Source: Streptomyces liangshanensis
Lineage (GTDB): Bacteria > Actinomycetota > Actinomycetes > Streptomycetales > Streptomycetaceae
Assembly: GCF_011694815.1 (NCBI RefSeq)
Contig: NZ_CP050177.1
Span: 7,075,501 to 7,139,500, forward strand
Length of the DNA stretch: 64,000 nt
Reading direction: 5' to 3'
Shown: positions 1 through 8,816 of the stretch, in pieces
Layout of the letters: every line of letters starts with the position of its first letter
Position numbering within the stretch: position 1 is the first letter of the stretch
The notes under the pieces: model-generated
Told to the model about the DNA's origin: nothing
Databases searched by the model: none
The model's input: the letters and a program-made list of their open reading frames with translations, nothing else
Translations under genes and position numbers: made by a program

Positions 1-752
1 TCCTCCACGAGCCGCGCCGCTTCGACCCCCTCATCGAGCTGGGCTTCTTCCGCAGCTTCCCGTTCGCCGCCTCGAACCTGATGGCCGTGCTCTCCTTCGC
101 GGCCCTCGGATCCTTCCTCTTCCTCAACAGCCTCTACCTCCAGGGGGAACGCGGGTACTCCGCCCTCACCGCCGGACTCCTCGTCCTGCCGCTCGCGGCG
201 GTCAGCGTCGTCCTCGGCCCGGTCGGCGGACGCGTCCTGGCCGTACGAGGGCCCCGCATCCCCCTGGCCGTCGCCGGGACCGGCATCGGCGCCACCGGCG
301 TCATGCTGTCCTTCGCCGGCACCAGCACCCCGGTGTGGTGGCTGCTGCTCGCCTACACCGTGATGGGGATCGGCAACGCGGCGGTCGGCGCCCCGATCTC
401 CCAGGCCGCCGTGGCCGGCATGCCGCGCGAGCGCATCGGCGTCGCCACCGGCATCAGCTCCACCAGCAGACAGATCGGCGCGACGCTCGGGGTCGCCGTC
501 GCGGGCGCGGTCCTCGGCGCCGGGGGTGCCAGGGGCGGCGGTGGGAGTGGGGGCGTCGGGTGGTGGCTCAACGCCGGGTACGGTACGGCGATCCTCGTCC
601 TCGGACTCCTCTCGACCACGGCCCGGGCGCGCGCGTCGGCCCACGCCGTAACCGGCCCTCCGCCCGTACCGCCGCCGGGAGACACGGCCCCTCCCGCCGG
701 ACCGGGCACCAGGAGGCCGAGAGTCGGCAACGGCCGGAGCGACGGACAATGA
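1..752 (+). CDS. MFS drug exporter, DHA2-like, C-terminal part (partial)
   Basis: This is the C-terminal part of a major facilitator superfamily exporter, probably the 14-helix DHA2 (EmrB/QacA-like) type, which drives small molecules out of the cell with the proton gradient. The frame is open from base 3 and has no start in the window, so the gene begins upstream. About six hydrophobic segments are visible in the 249 residues present, followed by a Pro/Arg-rich soluble tail. The motif FDPLIELGFFR before the first helix is usual in DHA2 proteins. The stop lies 4 bases before the SARP-type regulator gene, so the two may share a transcript. The superfamily is clear; the subtype is inferred and the substrate is unknown. 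Confidence 0.85.
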   Translation, partial: LHEPRRFDPLIELGFFRSFPFAASNLMAVLSFAALGSFLFLNSLYLQGERGYSALTAGLLVLPLAAVSVVLGPVGGRVLAVRGPRIPLAVAGTGIGATGVMLSFAGTSTPVWWLLLAYTVMGIGNAAVGAPISQAAVAGMPRERIGVATGISSTSRQIGATLGVAVAGAVLGAGGARGGGGSGGVGWWLNAGYGTAILVLGLLSTTARARASAHAVTGPPPVPPPGDTAPPAGPGTRRPRVGNGRSDGQ

Positions 753-756
753 ACTT

Positions 757-2856
757 ATGATGCGTTTCGAGCTTCTCGGTCCCGTACGGGCCTGGTGCGA
801 GGACGAGGAGGTGGCCCTCGGCACCCCGCAGCAGCGCGCGGTGCTGGCCCTCCTCCTCCTGCACGAGGGGCACCTGGTCGAGACCGACACGGCGCTCGAC
901 GTCCTGTGGGGGGAGCGGGCGCCCCGCGGAGGGCGGGGGACCGTCCGTACGTACGTCTACCGGCTGCGCCCGCTCCTCGGCGGCGCCGCGGCGATCGAGT
1001 CCGCGAGCAACGGCTACGTCCTGCGCCTGCGCGACGCGACCCTCGACGTGACCGGATTCCTGCGGCTGACGGAGCAGGGGTACGAGGCGGGCCGCCACGG
1101 CGATCCCGGCGGCGCGGCCCGCTCCCTGCGGCAGGCCCTCGGCGCGTGGCGGGGGCAGGCGCTCGCCGGGATACGCGGGGTCTTCTTCGAGTCGGAACGC
1201 GACCGGCTGGAGGAGCTGCGCCTCACCGCGCTGGAGGAGCTGCACGCCGCCGAACTCCAGCTCGGCGAGAGGCCCGGCCTGACGGCCGAACTCCGCGCCG
1301 CCGTCGCGGCGCACCCGCTGCGCGAGCGCCTGCACGAGCAGCTGATGCTGTCCCTCTACCGCTCGGGCCGCCGCGCCGACGCCCTGGCCGTGTACCGCGA
1401 GGCCCGGCGGACCCTGCGCGAGGAGCTGGGCGTCGACCCCGGCGCGGGCCTCGCCCGTCTGCACACCCGCATCCTGCACACCGACCCGGCGCTGGACATC
1501 CCACAGCTCCCGTCCGCCGCGCCCCCGCCTGCGGCGTCCACATCCTCCTCGCCCAACTCGTCCGCGCCCCGGGCTTCCACCTCCCCGCCTCCCGCGCCCC
1601 CGTCTTCCGCACCCTGGCCGGTCCCGTCCGAACTGCCCCCGGACCTCCGTGCGTTCACCGGCCGCGCGGCCGAGATCGCGGAGCTGACCGCGGCCCTGGA
1701 CGACCCCTCCGGGACACCGGTGGCCGGCGTCACGGGCCTCGGCGGTACGGGCATGACGACGCTCGCCGTCCGGGTCGGGCATCTCGTGAGCGACCGCTTC
1801 CCCGACGGCCGGCTCCACGCCGACCTCGGAGCGGACGGCGCCCCCGCCGACCCGGTCGAGGTGCTCGGCCGGTTCCTGCGCGCGGTCGGCGTCGACCGGC
1901 CGGCGGCCACCCTCGGCGGACGGGCGGCCCAGTGGCGTACCGCCGTCGCGGGCCGCAGGCTGCTGGTCGTCCTCGACAACGCCGACAGCGCCGAGCAGGT
2001 CCGCCCGCTCCTGCCGGCCTCGCCGGGATGCGCCGTCCTGCTGACGGCCCGGCGGCGCATCGTCGACCTGCCGGGCGTCCACTGGCACCGGCTCGGGGTG
2101 CTGCCGCCGGACGACGCGCTGGAACTGCTGGCCACGATCTCCGGGCGCCGGAGGGTGTACGCGGAGCGCGAGGCGGCCGAGCGGCTGGTCGCCGCGTGCT
2201 CGTACCACCCGCTGTCCGTAGGCGTGGCGGCGGCCCGGCTCGCCGCCCGGCCGTCCTGGACGATCGACGAGATCCTCGCCCAGCTGGAGGACGACCTGCG
2301 ACAACCGGTGGTCATGCACGAGGACTGCGCGATCGTCGACCGGCCCTTCCGGGACGCCCAGGAGCGCATGGACACCCGCCAGCGGGCGGCCTTCCACCTC
2401 GCGGCCGTCCCCGACTGCCGCCGGCTCACCCCTGAGGCCGCCGCGGCCCTGCTCGACCTGCCCGTCGACCGGGCGAAAGCGCTGATGGAGGCGCTGGTCG
2501 ACCTGCACGTGGTGGAGACGGGCCCCGGCGGCTACCGGTACCTCGGCCTCGTCAAGGCCTACGCCCGGCGCCAGGCCCCGGCCGGCCCGGGCCGGGAGCG
2601 GGCGCTGCGGCGGCTGCTGCGCCACTACCTGGCGGACGGCCTGGTCGGCGGCTCCGCGGACCCCGCCGACGTACGGGCGGTACGCGACCAGGTCGCCGCT
2701 CTCACGCAGGCGGCGCCCGCGCCCGTACCGGAGCGCGCCGCCCGCCGCCGCCACACGCACCGCCGCGGCGAACCGCAGGAACAGACCGCCGGCGCCCCAT
2801 CCCCCCGCCCCCTGTCAGGCCCACGCCCGGACAAATCAAGCCCGTCCGGCATTTGA
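757..2856 (+). CDS. SARP/AfsR-family transcriptional regulator with altered NB-ARC P-loop
   Basis: A 699-residue Streptomyces antibiotic regulatory protein of the AfsR type. It has an OmpR-like winged-helix DNA-binding domain (about residues 5-90), a bacterial transcriptional activation domain (about 95-245), a Ser/Pro-rich linker (about 250-295) and an NB-ARC-type ATPase domain (about 298-560). The P-loop reads GLGGTGMTT, so Met333 takes the place of the nucleotide-binding Lys; the Walker B-like LLVVLDNAD (about 402-410) is intact. There is no TPR domain, so it is shorter than AfsR. Such proteins activate secondary-metabolite or development genes. Two ATGs stand in tandem at the start (757 and 760). 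No biosynthetic genes lie nearby, so its target is unknown. Confidence 0.9.
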   Translation: MMRFELLGPVRAWCEDEEVALGTPQQRAVLALLLLHEGHLVETDTALDVLWGERAPRGGRGTVRTYVYRLRPLLGGAAAIESASNGYVLRLRDATLDVTGFLRLTEQGYEAGRHGDPGGAARSLRQALGAWRGQALAGIRGVFFESERDRLEELRLTALEELHAAELQLGERPGLTAELRAAVAAHPLRERLHEQLMLSLYRSGRRADALAVYREARRTLREELGVDPGAGLARLHTRILHTDPALDIPQLPSAAPPPAASTSSSPNSSAPRASTSPPPAPPSSAPWPVPSELPPDLRAFTGRAAEIAELTAALDDPSGTPVAGVTGLGGTGMTTLAVRVGHLVSDRFPDGRLHADLGADGAPADPVEVLGRFLRAVGVDRPAATLGGRAAQWRTAVAGRRLLVVLDNADSAEQVRPLLPASPGCAVLLTARRRIVDLPGVHWHRLGVLPPDDALELLATISGRRRVYAEREAAERLVAACSYHPLSVGVAAARLAARPSWTIDEILAQLEDDLRQPVVMHEDCAIVDRPFRDAQERMDTRQRAAFHLAAVPDCRRLTPEAAAALLDLPVDRAKALMEALVDLHVVETGPGGYRYLGLVKAYARRQAPAGPGRERALRRLLRHYLADGLVGGSADPADVRAVRDQVAALTQAAPAPVPERAARRRHTHRRGEPQEQTAGAPSPRPLSGPRPDKSSPSGI

Positions 2857-3430
2857 GGACATCGCGGAGCCGCGCTTACCCACCGGACCAGGGCAAAACC
2901 GGCCGGTCCGCCGCCCGAGGACACCGGTGAGCCGCGCTCAGGCACCGGGCCTGGGCAAAACCAACCCGTTCGGCGCCCGAGGACATCGTTGAGCCGCGCT
3001 TACCCACCGGGCCTGGGCAAAACCGGCCCCGTTCGGCGCCCGTGGACATCGTTGAGCCGCGCTCAGGCACCGGGCCTGGGCAAAACCGGCCCCGTTCGGC
3101 GCCCGAGGACACCGGTGAGCCGCGCTTACCCACCGGGCCCGGGCAAAACCAGCTCGTCCGGCGTTTGAGGACATCGCCGAGCCGCGCCTACCCACCGGCC
3201 CCAGGCAAAACCGGCCCGTCCGCCGCCCGAGGACATCGCCGAGTCGCGCTCAGGCACCGGCCCGGGCAAAACCAACCCGTCCGGCCCCCGAGGACATCGG
3301 TGAGCCGACCCACCCACCGGACCCGGGCAAAACCAGCTCGTCCGGCGCCCGAGGGCATCGGTAAGCCGCGCTTACCCACCGGGCCCCGGCAAAATCCAGC
3401 CCGTCCGGCGATTGAGGACGTCTTTGACCT
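2831..3430. repeat. Tandem array of ~62-bp repeats, ten units
   Basis: Ten tandem units of 61-63 bases (first and last partial) fill most of the gap between the SARP gene and the FAD oxidoreductase. Each unit has the core GGGCAAAACC, then CCGTCCGGCG, GAGGACATCG and GAGCCGCGCT, ending in CACCGGGCC. A short segment switches between two forms, TTACCCA and TCAGGCA. The order from the left is A,B,A,B,A,A-like,B,A-like,A, which suggests a ~124-base dimer was amplified. Single copies of a similar element (GTCCGGCGTTTGAGGAC) are, as I recall, scattered between genes in Streptomyces; a long array is less usual. Open frames run through it only because stops are rare at this GC content. Confidence 0.9.
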
Positions 3431-3524
3431 GCACGGGAGAGCTGACCCGCAGGTTCGGCAGGCCTGCCCCACGCACCCCGCCAGGGCAATCCCGCACCCC
3501 GTCGGCGGTTCGTCGACACCGCGT

Positions 3525-3541
3525 CGACAGGGCTCCTGTCG
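3525..3541. promoter_or_regulatory. Inverted repeat just upstream of FAD oxidoreductase (possible operator)
   Basis: CGACAGG-gct-CCTGTCG is a perfect 7-base inverted repeat ending 9 bases before the ATG of the FAD oxidoreductase. Two direct copies of GTCGACA lie just upstream. This position fits a repressor site over the transcription start, but no regulator is encoded next to it. Confidence 0.4.
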
Positions 3542-3550
3542 TATGGACAC

Positions 3551-4939
3551 ATGCTGAGTTCACCGAAGCACGACACCCTGGCCGCCCAGGTCACCGGCCC
3601 CGTCCTCGGGCCGGACGACGACGGCTTCGCCGAGGAGTGCGCGCCCTACAACCTTGCCGTGACCCACCGTCCCGCCGTCGTGGCCGGCGCGGTCGACGCC
3701 GCCGACGTCCAGGCCGCAGTCCGCTTCGCGGCGGCGCACGACCTGCCCGTCGCCGTCCTCGCCACCGGGCACCAGGCGATCGTCCCGGCCGACGGGGCCG
3801 TCCTCGTCACCACCCGGCGGATGAACCGCGTGAGCGTCGACGCCGAGGCCCGTACCGTACGGGTGGAGGCGGGGACCATCTGGCAGCAGGTCGTCGACGC
3901 GGCCACCCCGCACGGCCTCGCCCCCCTCAACGGCTCCTCCCCGCTGGTCGGCGTCGTCGGCTACACCCTCGGCGGCGGCCTCAGCCCCACGATGGGCCGG
4001 ACCCACGGCTGGGCGAGCGACCACGTCACCTCCCTCGACGTCGTCACGGCGGACGGCACGGCGCGCCACGTGGACGCCACCACGGACCCCGACCTGTTCT
4101 GGGCCCTGCGCGGCGGCAAGAGCAACTTCGGCGTCGTCACCGCGATGGAGTTCGCGCTCTTCCCCGTCACACGGCTGTGGGCCGGCGGCCTGTTCTTCTC
4201 CGGGGACGACACCGAGGCCGTCCTGCGCGCCTACGCGGACTTCACCGCCACCGCCCCCGACGCGCTCAGCTCCTCGATCGCCCTGCTGCGGCTGCCGCCC
4301 CTCCCGGGGATCCCCGAACTGCTCGCCGGGAAGTTCACCCTCCACGTCCGGATCTCCTACCTGGGCGACGACACGCAGGAGGCGGAGCACCTGATAGCGC
4401 CGCTCCGGGCCGCCGCACCGGTCCTCCTCGACACCCTCGGCCCCATGCCGTACGAGGACTTCGCCCAGATCCACTCCGACCCCGTCGACCCCGCGCCCTT
4501 CGCGGAGTACACGACGCTGCTCTCCGCGCTCACCCCCGGCGCCGTCGACACCATCCTGGAGGCGGCCGGTCCCGGCGCCGACTGCCCGGTGCAGTTCGTC
4601 GAACTGCGCCACCTCGGCGGCGCGCTCGGCCGCCCCGCGGACAACGCCGTCGGCAACCGCAACGCCCGCTACGCCCTGTGGATCGTGGCCATCGGCATGC
4701 CCGGAGGACTCACCGCGCAGGACGCCTACGCCGACGCGCTGCTCGCGCGGATCCGCCCCTGGTCGACCGGCGGCCGGTACCTCAACTTCATGGCCGCGCA
4801 CGACAACTCCGTACCGGACGTCCGCACCGCGTACGACGAGGCCGCCTACGGCCGGCTGCGCGAGGTCAAGCGCCGTTACGACCCCGACAACCTCTTCCGC
4901 CTCAACCACAACATCCCGCCCTCGGAGGCCACGGAATGA
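3551..4939 (+). CDS. FAD-binding oxidoreductase, berberine-bridge enzyme-like
   Basis: A 462-residue flavoprotein of the PCMH/BBE family, which oxidises sugars, alkaloids or polyketide intermediates with covalently held FAD. The FAD_binding_4 domain spans about residues 35-210, with the nucleotide-binding stretch GYTLGGGLS. The C-terminal BBE segment ends RYDPDNLFRLNHNIPP. His74 (ATGHQ) is where the 8-alpha-histidyl flavin bond forms; the second anchor, a Cys in bicovalent members, is Ser here (NGSS, 127-130), so a single bond is expected. There is no signal peptide, so it is cytoplasmic. The stop overlaps the next start (ATGA), which couples it to a SnoaL-like protein. Substrate unknown. Confidence 0.88.
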   Translation: MLSSPKHDTLAAQVTGPVLGPDDDGFAEECAPYNLAVTHRPAVVAGAVDAADVQAAVRFAAAHDLPVAVLATGHQAIVPADGAVLVTTRRMNRVSVDAEARTVRVEAGTIWQQVVDAATPHGLAPLNGSSPLVGVVGYTLGGGLSPTMGRTHGWASDHVTSLDVVTADGTARHVDATTDPDLFWALRGGKSNFGVVTAMEFALFPVTRLWAGGLFFSGDDTEAVLRAYADFTATAPDALSSSIALLRLPPLPGIPELLAGKFTLHVRISYLGDDTQEAEHLIAPLRAAAPVLLDTLGPMPYEDFAQIHSDPVDPAPFAEYTTLLSALTPGAVDTILEAAGPGADCPVQFVELRHLGGALGRPADNAVGNRNARYALWIVAIGMPGGLTAQDAYADALLARIRPWSTGGRYLNFMAAHDNSVPDVRTAYDEAAYGRLREVKRRYDPDNLFRLNHNIPPSEATE

Positions 4940-5415
4940 CCGACCACACGCTCCAGCTCCTCGTCGACCGCGCGGCGATCGCCGACACCTTGCACCGCTA
5001 CGCCGCCGGCCTGGACCACGGCGACGCCGACCTCCTCACCTCGGCGCTGACCGAGGACGCGACCGTCGACCTCACGCCCGCCACGGGCAAGATCGGCCTG
5101 GACTTCCCCGTACTGACCCCGCGCGAGACCGTCGTCGGGGTGCTGATCCCGGCGGTCGGCCCCCTGGACACCAGCCACGTGATCAGCAACATCCGTACGA
5201 CGGTGGACGGCGACACCGCCAACGCGCGGGCCTACGCGACGGCCCAGCACTTCCCGCCCGGCGACGGCCCCAAGCCGGACCGCACCCGCCAGGCGCTCAT
5301 GATGAACCGTTACGACGCCGACCTGGTGCGCGACGGTGAGACGTGGCGCATCAGGCGCCTCACCATCGACAGCGCGTGGTTCTCCGGAGACCCGAAGATC
5401 CTCACGGGCGAGTGA
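4936..5415 (+). CDS. SnoaL-like / NTF2-fold polyketide cyclase-type protein
   Basis: A 159-residue protein with the NTF2/SnoaL-like cone fold. The N-terminal helix pair (LVDRAAIADTLHRYAAGLD) and the later sheet residues (AYATAQHF, WRIRRLTIDSAWFSGD) are characteristic. Members include polyketide cyclases, dehydratases and small isomerases. The start overlaps the stop of the FAD oxidoreductase by 4 bases, so the two are translationally coupled and probably act on the same substrate. Catalytic residues vary in this fold, so the reaction cannot be told. A strong hairpin follows shortly after the stop. Confidence 0.82.
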   Translation: MTDHTLQLLVDRAAIADTLHRYAAGLDHGDADLLTSALTEDATVDLTPATGKIGLDFPVLTPRETVVGVLIPAVGPLDTSHVISNIRTTVDGDTANARAYATAQHFPPGDGPKPDRTRQALMMNRYDADLVRDGETWRIRRLTIDSAWFSGDPKILTGE

Positions 5416-5440
5416 CCGCCCCCGGGGCGGAGTGGTGAAG

Positions 5441-5473
5441 GGTGGGCCCTCCCGTGTGCGGGGAGGGCCCACC
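5441..5473. terminator. Bidirectional hairpin terminator
   Basis: GGTGGGCCCTCCC and its exact complement form 13-base arms around a 7-base loop. The hairpin sits between two convergent genes, the SnoaL-like gene and the discoidin-domain gene, and could stop transcripts from both sides. There is no U-tract, which is common in Streptomyces. Confidence 0.75.
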
Positions 5474-5543
5474 TCGATGTGCGGCTACGGTCGCGGGTCC
5501 GGCTCCGCGCGCGGGTACGGTCCCGCTCGCGCCCCGCTCGCGC

Positions 5544-8500
5544 CTAGGAACCCAGCACCGACACGGACACCACCCGCGCGTCGTTCGCCCCCCGTCCGCG
5601 CACGGCGAGCGCCACGTAGCGCGCCCCCGCCGCGGCGGCCAGTACGCCCGTACGGCCCCGGGCCCGAAGGGTCCCCGCCGGTGTGTACGTCAGCCCGTCC
5701 GTGCTGAACTCCACCTGGGAGGACGGGACGCGGCCGCTCGTCCACGTCACCCTTACCTCACCGACCGGGATCACCGCTCCCAGGTCCACCACCATCCGGC
5801 CCTGCGCGCCGGGGTTCCAGGACGTGTGGGTGTCACCGTCCACCGCGGTTGCCGGATCGGACATCCCCGACGGAAGGGGGGCCGTGGGGAAGGTGGTACG
5901 GCCGAGGGCGCGGTCCGCGAGCGGATAGGCGGTGACACCGGACACGGTCACCCGCTCCGTACGCCCGCTCCTGACCGTCACGTTCACCTTCCGGCCGTCC
6001 GGGGTGGTGAGGACGAGTTGGCAGGACGGCCCCGAGAACGAGACCGTCGCCGCGTCGACGACCTCGGCGCGCACGCCCGCCGGGACGCGCGTCCCGCTGC
6101 CCGGCCGCAGGGTGAACCGGGCGGGCGCGATCACGGCCGCCGCGCCGGCGAGCTGCGCGACGTGGTCGGTGCCGGTCGCCGTGACGGTCTGGATCCCGGC
6201 GTACAGGGTGACCGTACGGGTGTCCTGCGCCACCGACACCGTGGTCTTCACCGCGGCCGCCGACAGGTTGAACAGGCTCAGGTGCCCGCCCGCGACGCTC
6301 GCCTTCACCGCCGTACTCGCGGACACCGGGGCCGGGCGGGCCGCCGCCGCCTTCACGTCGGCCACCGTCCTCCCCGCGTACCCCTCGACGAGGACGGGCT
6401 CGGCCGGTCCGTCGGACAGGACCAGGATGTCGCCGGAGACGGTGAGCGGGTTCTTCGCGCCCCGGACGACAAACCCGGCCCGCCCGTCGACGTCGACCCA
6501 ACCGCCCGCGCTGGTGAGGTCGGGCCGGGGATACCGGACGAGATCCGTCCACGCCTTCCCGTCCGCCGAGCCCTGGACCACGTAACCCCGCCCCGCCGCC
6601 GCCTCCCAGCGCAGCGTGACCCGGTCGAAGCTCCGCGCCTCGCCCAGGTCGAGCGCGAGCCAGCTGTCCGCCTTCGGCCGGTCGGCGACGGAGACGGCCC
6701 ACCGGGTCGTCAGATCGCCGTCGACGGCCAGGGGCGCGCCCTTGCCGGTGTCCGCGGAGGACGCCGTGGCGGTGGAGCCCCGGGCGAGGTCGGTACCGGC
6801 GGCGCCGTCCCGCACCTCGACCGCGTACAGCGAGTAGCCGTAACGGGGGTCGGGGCTGATGCCCTGGACCCGCACGTAGCGGTACGAGGCCCGGGTGACG
6901 GTGAGGTCGTCGGTGCGCCCGGTCGTGGACGGCGGCGCCGTGCCCGCGTCCTTGGCCGCGACACTCACACTGCCCTCGGCGGTGGTGTACGTACGGCTGC
7001 CGTCGAGCCCCGCGACGCCCGGCATGGTCAGGTTCCACACCTCGATGTGGCCTTCGCCCGCCGCGGTCCCGGTGGACGCGTAGACGACGTCACCGGACGG
7101 CAGCGTGGTGAATCCGGCGAAGCCGCCGCCCAGGGTGAACACCGACGCGCTGCCGTCGAACCCGTCCCGCACCTTGGTGTACGTGGCGATGGTGCGCGTG
7201 CTCGTGCTGCCCGCGACCGAGGGCAGGAACATGGGTGTGGTGCCGCTCAGCGAGAACAGCCAGTCGTCGTGGGCCGGTTGCCAGCAGAACTTGAGGAAGC
7301 CCTGCTTGCTGACGGCGGCCGCCCAGGCGGCGGGGGACTGGTGCGCCACCAGCCCCGGCCCCGCGCCGAAGTCCTTCACCCCGCTCGCGCGGGCGAACAA
7401 CTCCGGGTCGGTGAGGGGACGTACCGCCGCGCCCTGCGAGGCCCGCCACTCGTGCAGCAGGTAGCTGATGGCGACCTCGGCACGGGCCTCCGGCTCGTAC
7501 TTCGGTTCGCCGGAGAACTTGGTGAGCCGGTAGGCCGGGGCGTACGCCTGGTAGGCCGCGAGGCGTTCGGCGAGCGCGGCCTCGGACCGGGCGGCGGCCC
7601 GGTCGCCCAACACCTGGGCGAGGAAGGCGATCGGGATGACGTCCCGTCCGTACAGGTGCTCCCGGTCGTTGACCATCGGCATCAGGGGCTCGCCCGCGTC
7701 GCTCATGACGGTGAGCAGTGTGTCCCAGAGCGGTCCGGCGTTGGGCTGCGCGGTCAGGACCTGGGGGAGGGGCCGGCCCGCGGTGATGAAGTGGGCCGCG
7801 TTGCGGCCCGACGTGCGCCACAACTCCTCCTGGTAGTGCGGGCCGAAGGAGTTGTGGTTCTCGACGATGAACGTGTCGTACAGGTTCTGCGCCGTGTTCG
7901 CGCTGATCGCGACGCCGTCCACCAGGGCGGGGTTGGCGCGGTCGGCGGCGGGAAGGCCGGCCTCGTTGCGGCTCCACCGGCCGAAGGCGTCGCTCCACGC
8001 CTTGTGGCGCGGGTCGTCCGAGGCCCAGGCGAGACCCGGCGCGAGGGACTGGGCGTAGACGCCCATCTCCTCCAGCTTCGTGTCCCCGACGTATCCGCCG
8101 GTGAGGCCGTTGGGCGTCCAGCCGCCCGACGCGGGGTCGTTGGCGGCGCCCAACGCGGTGGTGTAGGCGGCCTGTTCGCGGACGATGGTGTCGACGTTCG
8201 TACGGGTCGCCGCGTCCAACTGGTCCCACAGCAACCGGGCGGCGAGCACGAAGTACAGCTGGAACGTGGTGTCGAAGAACAGGGTACGACCCCATTCGGT
8301 GCCGCCGGTCAGGCGGCTCGACGCGGCGAAGTGCGTGAGGGTCGCGAGGGTACGGGAGCGCAGGGTCTCCTTGTCGATGCCCGCGCTCGCGGCGTCGTAG
8401 GTCCCGCGGGTGAGCAGGACGGCATGGCCGAGGACCACCGCGAAGCCGAAGTCCTTCGCGGTGTAGTAGCCCTTGGCCGCGTCCCACTGCGTCTCCGACC

Positions 8501-8702
8501 AGCGGGTATGGGTGAGCAGCGCCTGATGGTACGCGGCGGCGACCTCGTCCGGTGGCGCGAGGTGGTGTGCCTTCCTGCGACGGTCGGCGGCCGAGGCGGG
8601 CGCGGCCTCGGCGAGGGAGAGCGGCATGGCCGTCAATGCGGCGGTCAGGCCTGCGAGTTGGGCGAAACGGCGTCTGTTCATTTCGGCCGGTCGGTGGTTC
8701 AT
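5544..8702 (-). CDS. Secreted protein with helical toroid-like region and two F5/8 type C (discoidin) domains
   Basis: A 1052-residue exported protein. The start is set by AGGAGG 9 bases upstream of ATG. A twin-arginine signal is visible (MNRRRFAQLAGLTAAL, then AEAAPASA). Residues about 40-480 are helical, with many aromatic residues (ENHNSFGPHYQ, DREHLYGRD), and resemble the alpha/alpha toroid of polysaccharide lyases and unsaturated glycosidases. A beta-rich middle follows. F5/8 type C carbohydrate-binding domains lie at about 640-770 and 930-1052. The likely role is binding and cutting an extracellular polysaccharide, but I recognise no catalytic motif. A perfect LacI-type palindrome sits on its promoter, which supports sugar-controlled expression. 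Confidence 0.78.
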   Translation of the reverse strand: MNHRPAEMNRRRFAQLAGLTAALTAMPLSLAEAAPASAADRRRKAHHLAPPDEVAAAYHQALLTHTRWSETQWDAAKGYYTAKDFGFAVVLGHAVLLTRGTYDAASAGIDKETLRSRTLATLTHFAASSRLTGGTEWGRTLFFDTTFQLYFVLAARLLWDQLDAATRTNVDTIVREQAAYTTALGAANDPASGGWTPNGLTGGYVGDTKLEEMGVYAQSLAPGLAWASDDPRHKAWSDAFGRWSRNEAGLPAADRANPALVDGVAISANTAQNLYDTFIVENHNSFGPHYQEELWRTSGRNAAHFITAGRPLPQVLTAQPNAGPLWDTLLTVMSDAGEPLMPMVNDREHLYGRDVIPIAFLAQVLGDRAAARSEAALAERLAAYQAYAPAYRLTKFSGEPKYEPEARAEVAISYLLHEWRASQGAAVRPLTDPELFARASGVKDFGAGPGLVAHQSPAAWAAAVSKQGFLKFCWQPAHDDWLFSLSGTTPMFLPSVAGSTSTRTIATYTKVRDGFDGSASVFTLGGGFAGFTTLPSGDVVYASTGTAAGEGHIEVWNLTMPGVAGLDGSRTYTTAEGSVSVAAKDAGTAPPSTTGRTDDLTVTRASYRYVRVQGISPDPRYGYSLYAVEVRDGAAGTDLARGSTATASSADTGKGAPLAVDGDLTTRWAVSVADRPKADSWLALDLGEARSFDRVTLRWEAAAGRGYVVQGSADGKAWTDLVRYPRPDLTSAGGWVDVDGRAGFVVRGAKNPLTVSGDILVLSDGPAEPVLVEGYAGRTVADVKAAAARPAPVSASTAVKASVAGGHLSLFNLSAAAVKTTVSVAQDTRTVTLYAGIQTVTATGTDHVAQLAGAAAVIAPARFTLRPGSGTRVPAGVRAEVVDAATVSFSGPSCQLVLTTPDGRKVNVTVRSGRTERVTVSGVTAYPLADRALGRTTFPTAPLPSGMSDPATAVDGDTHTSWNPGAQGRMVVDLGAVIPVGEVRVTWTSGRVPSSQVEFSTDGLTYTPAGTLRARGRTGVLAAAAGARYVALAVRGRGANDARVVSVSVLGS

Positions 8703-8730
8703 GGACACGCACCTCCTGGGCACCAGGGCT

Positions 8731-8784
8731 TCGACAACGTTGTCAAGCGGGCTCATTGTTAGACCCCCGCGGCCGGGACGTCAA
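8731..8784 (-). promoter_or_regulatory. Promoter with overlapping LacI-type operator for the discoidin-domain gene
   Basis: On the minus strand, TTGACG (8779-8784) and TAACAA (8756-8761) are spaced 17 bases apart. Just downstream, covering the expected transcription start, is the palindrome GACAACGTTGTC (8733-8744), extended to TTGACAACGTTGTCGA with one mismatched pair. This is a typical target of actinobacterial LacI-family sugar repressors. It differs from the GCAAACCGGTTTGC operator of the nearby LacI gene, so a regulator elsewhere should control it. Confidence 0.75.
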
Positions 8785-8816
8785 GAAGTCCGACAGCCCT
8801 GTGCCGGTGCGGTCGT

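Noticed and set aside
568..2760. Long open frame on the minus strand opposite the SARP gene
   Set aside because: Arg/Gly-rich shadow of the real gene; no domain, no ribosome-binding site, and the plus-strand protein has clear motifs.
3042..3557. Open frames on both strands through the 62-base repeats
   Set aside because: Repeat units are of uneven length (61-63), so frames are not kept between units; there is no start signal. Treated as non-coding.
5442..8762. 1100-codon plus-strand frame opposite the discoidin-domain gene
   Set aside because: High-GC shadow; the minus-strand protein has a Tat signal, F5/8C domains, a ribosome-binding site and a promoter.
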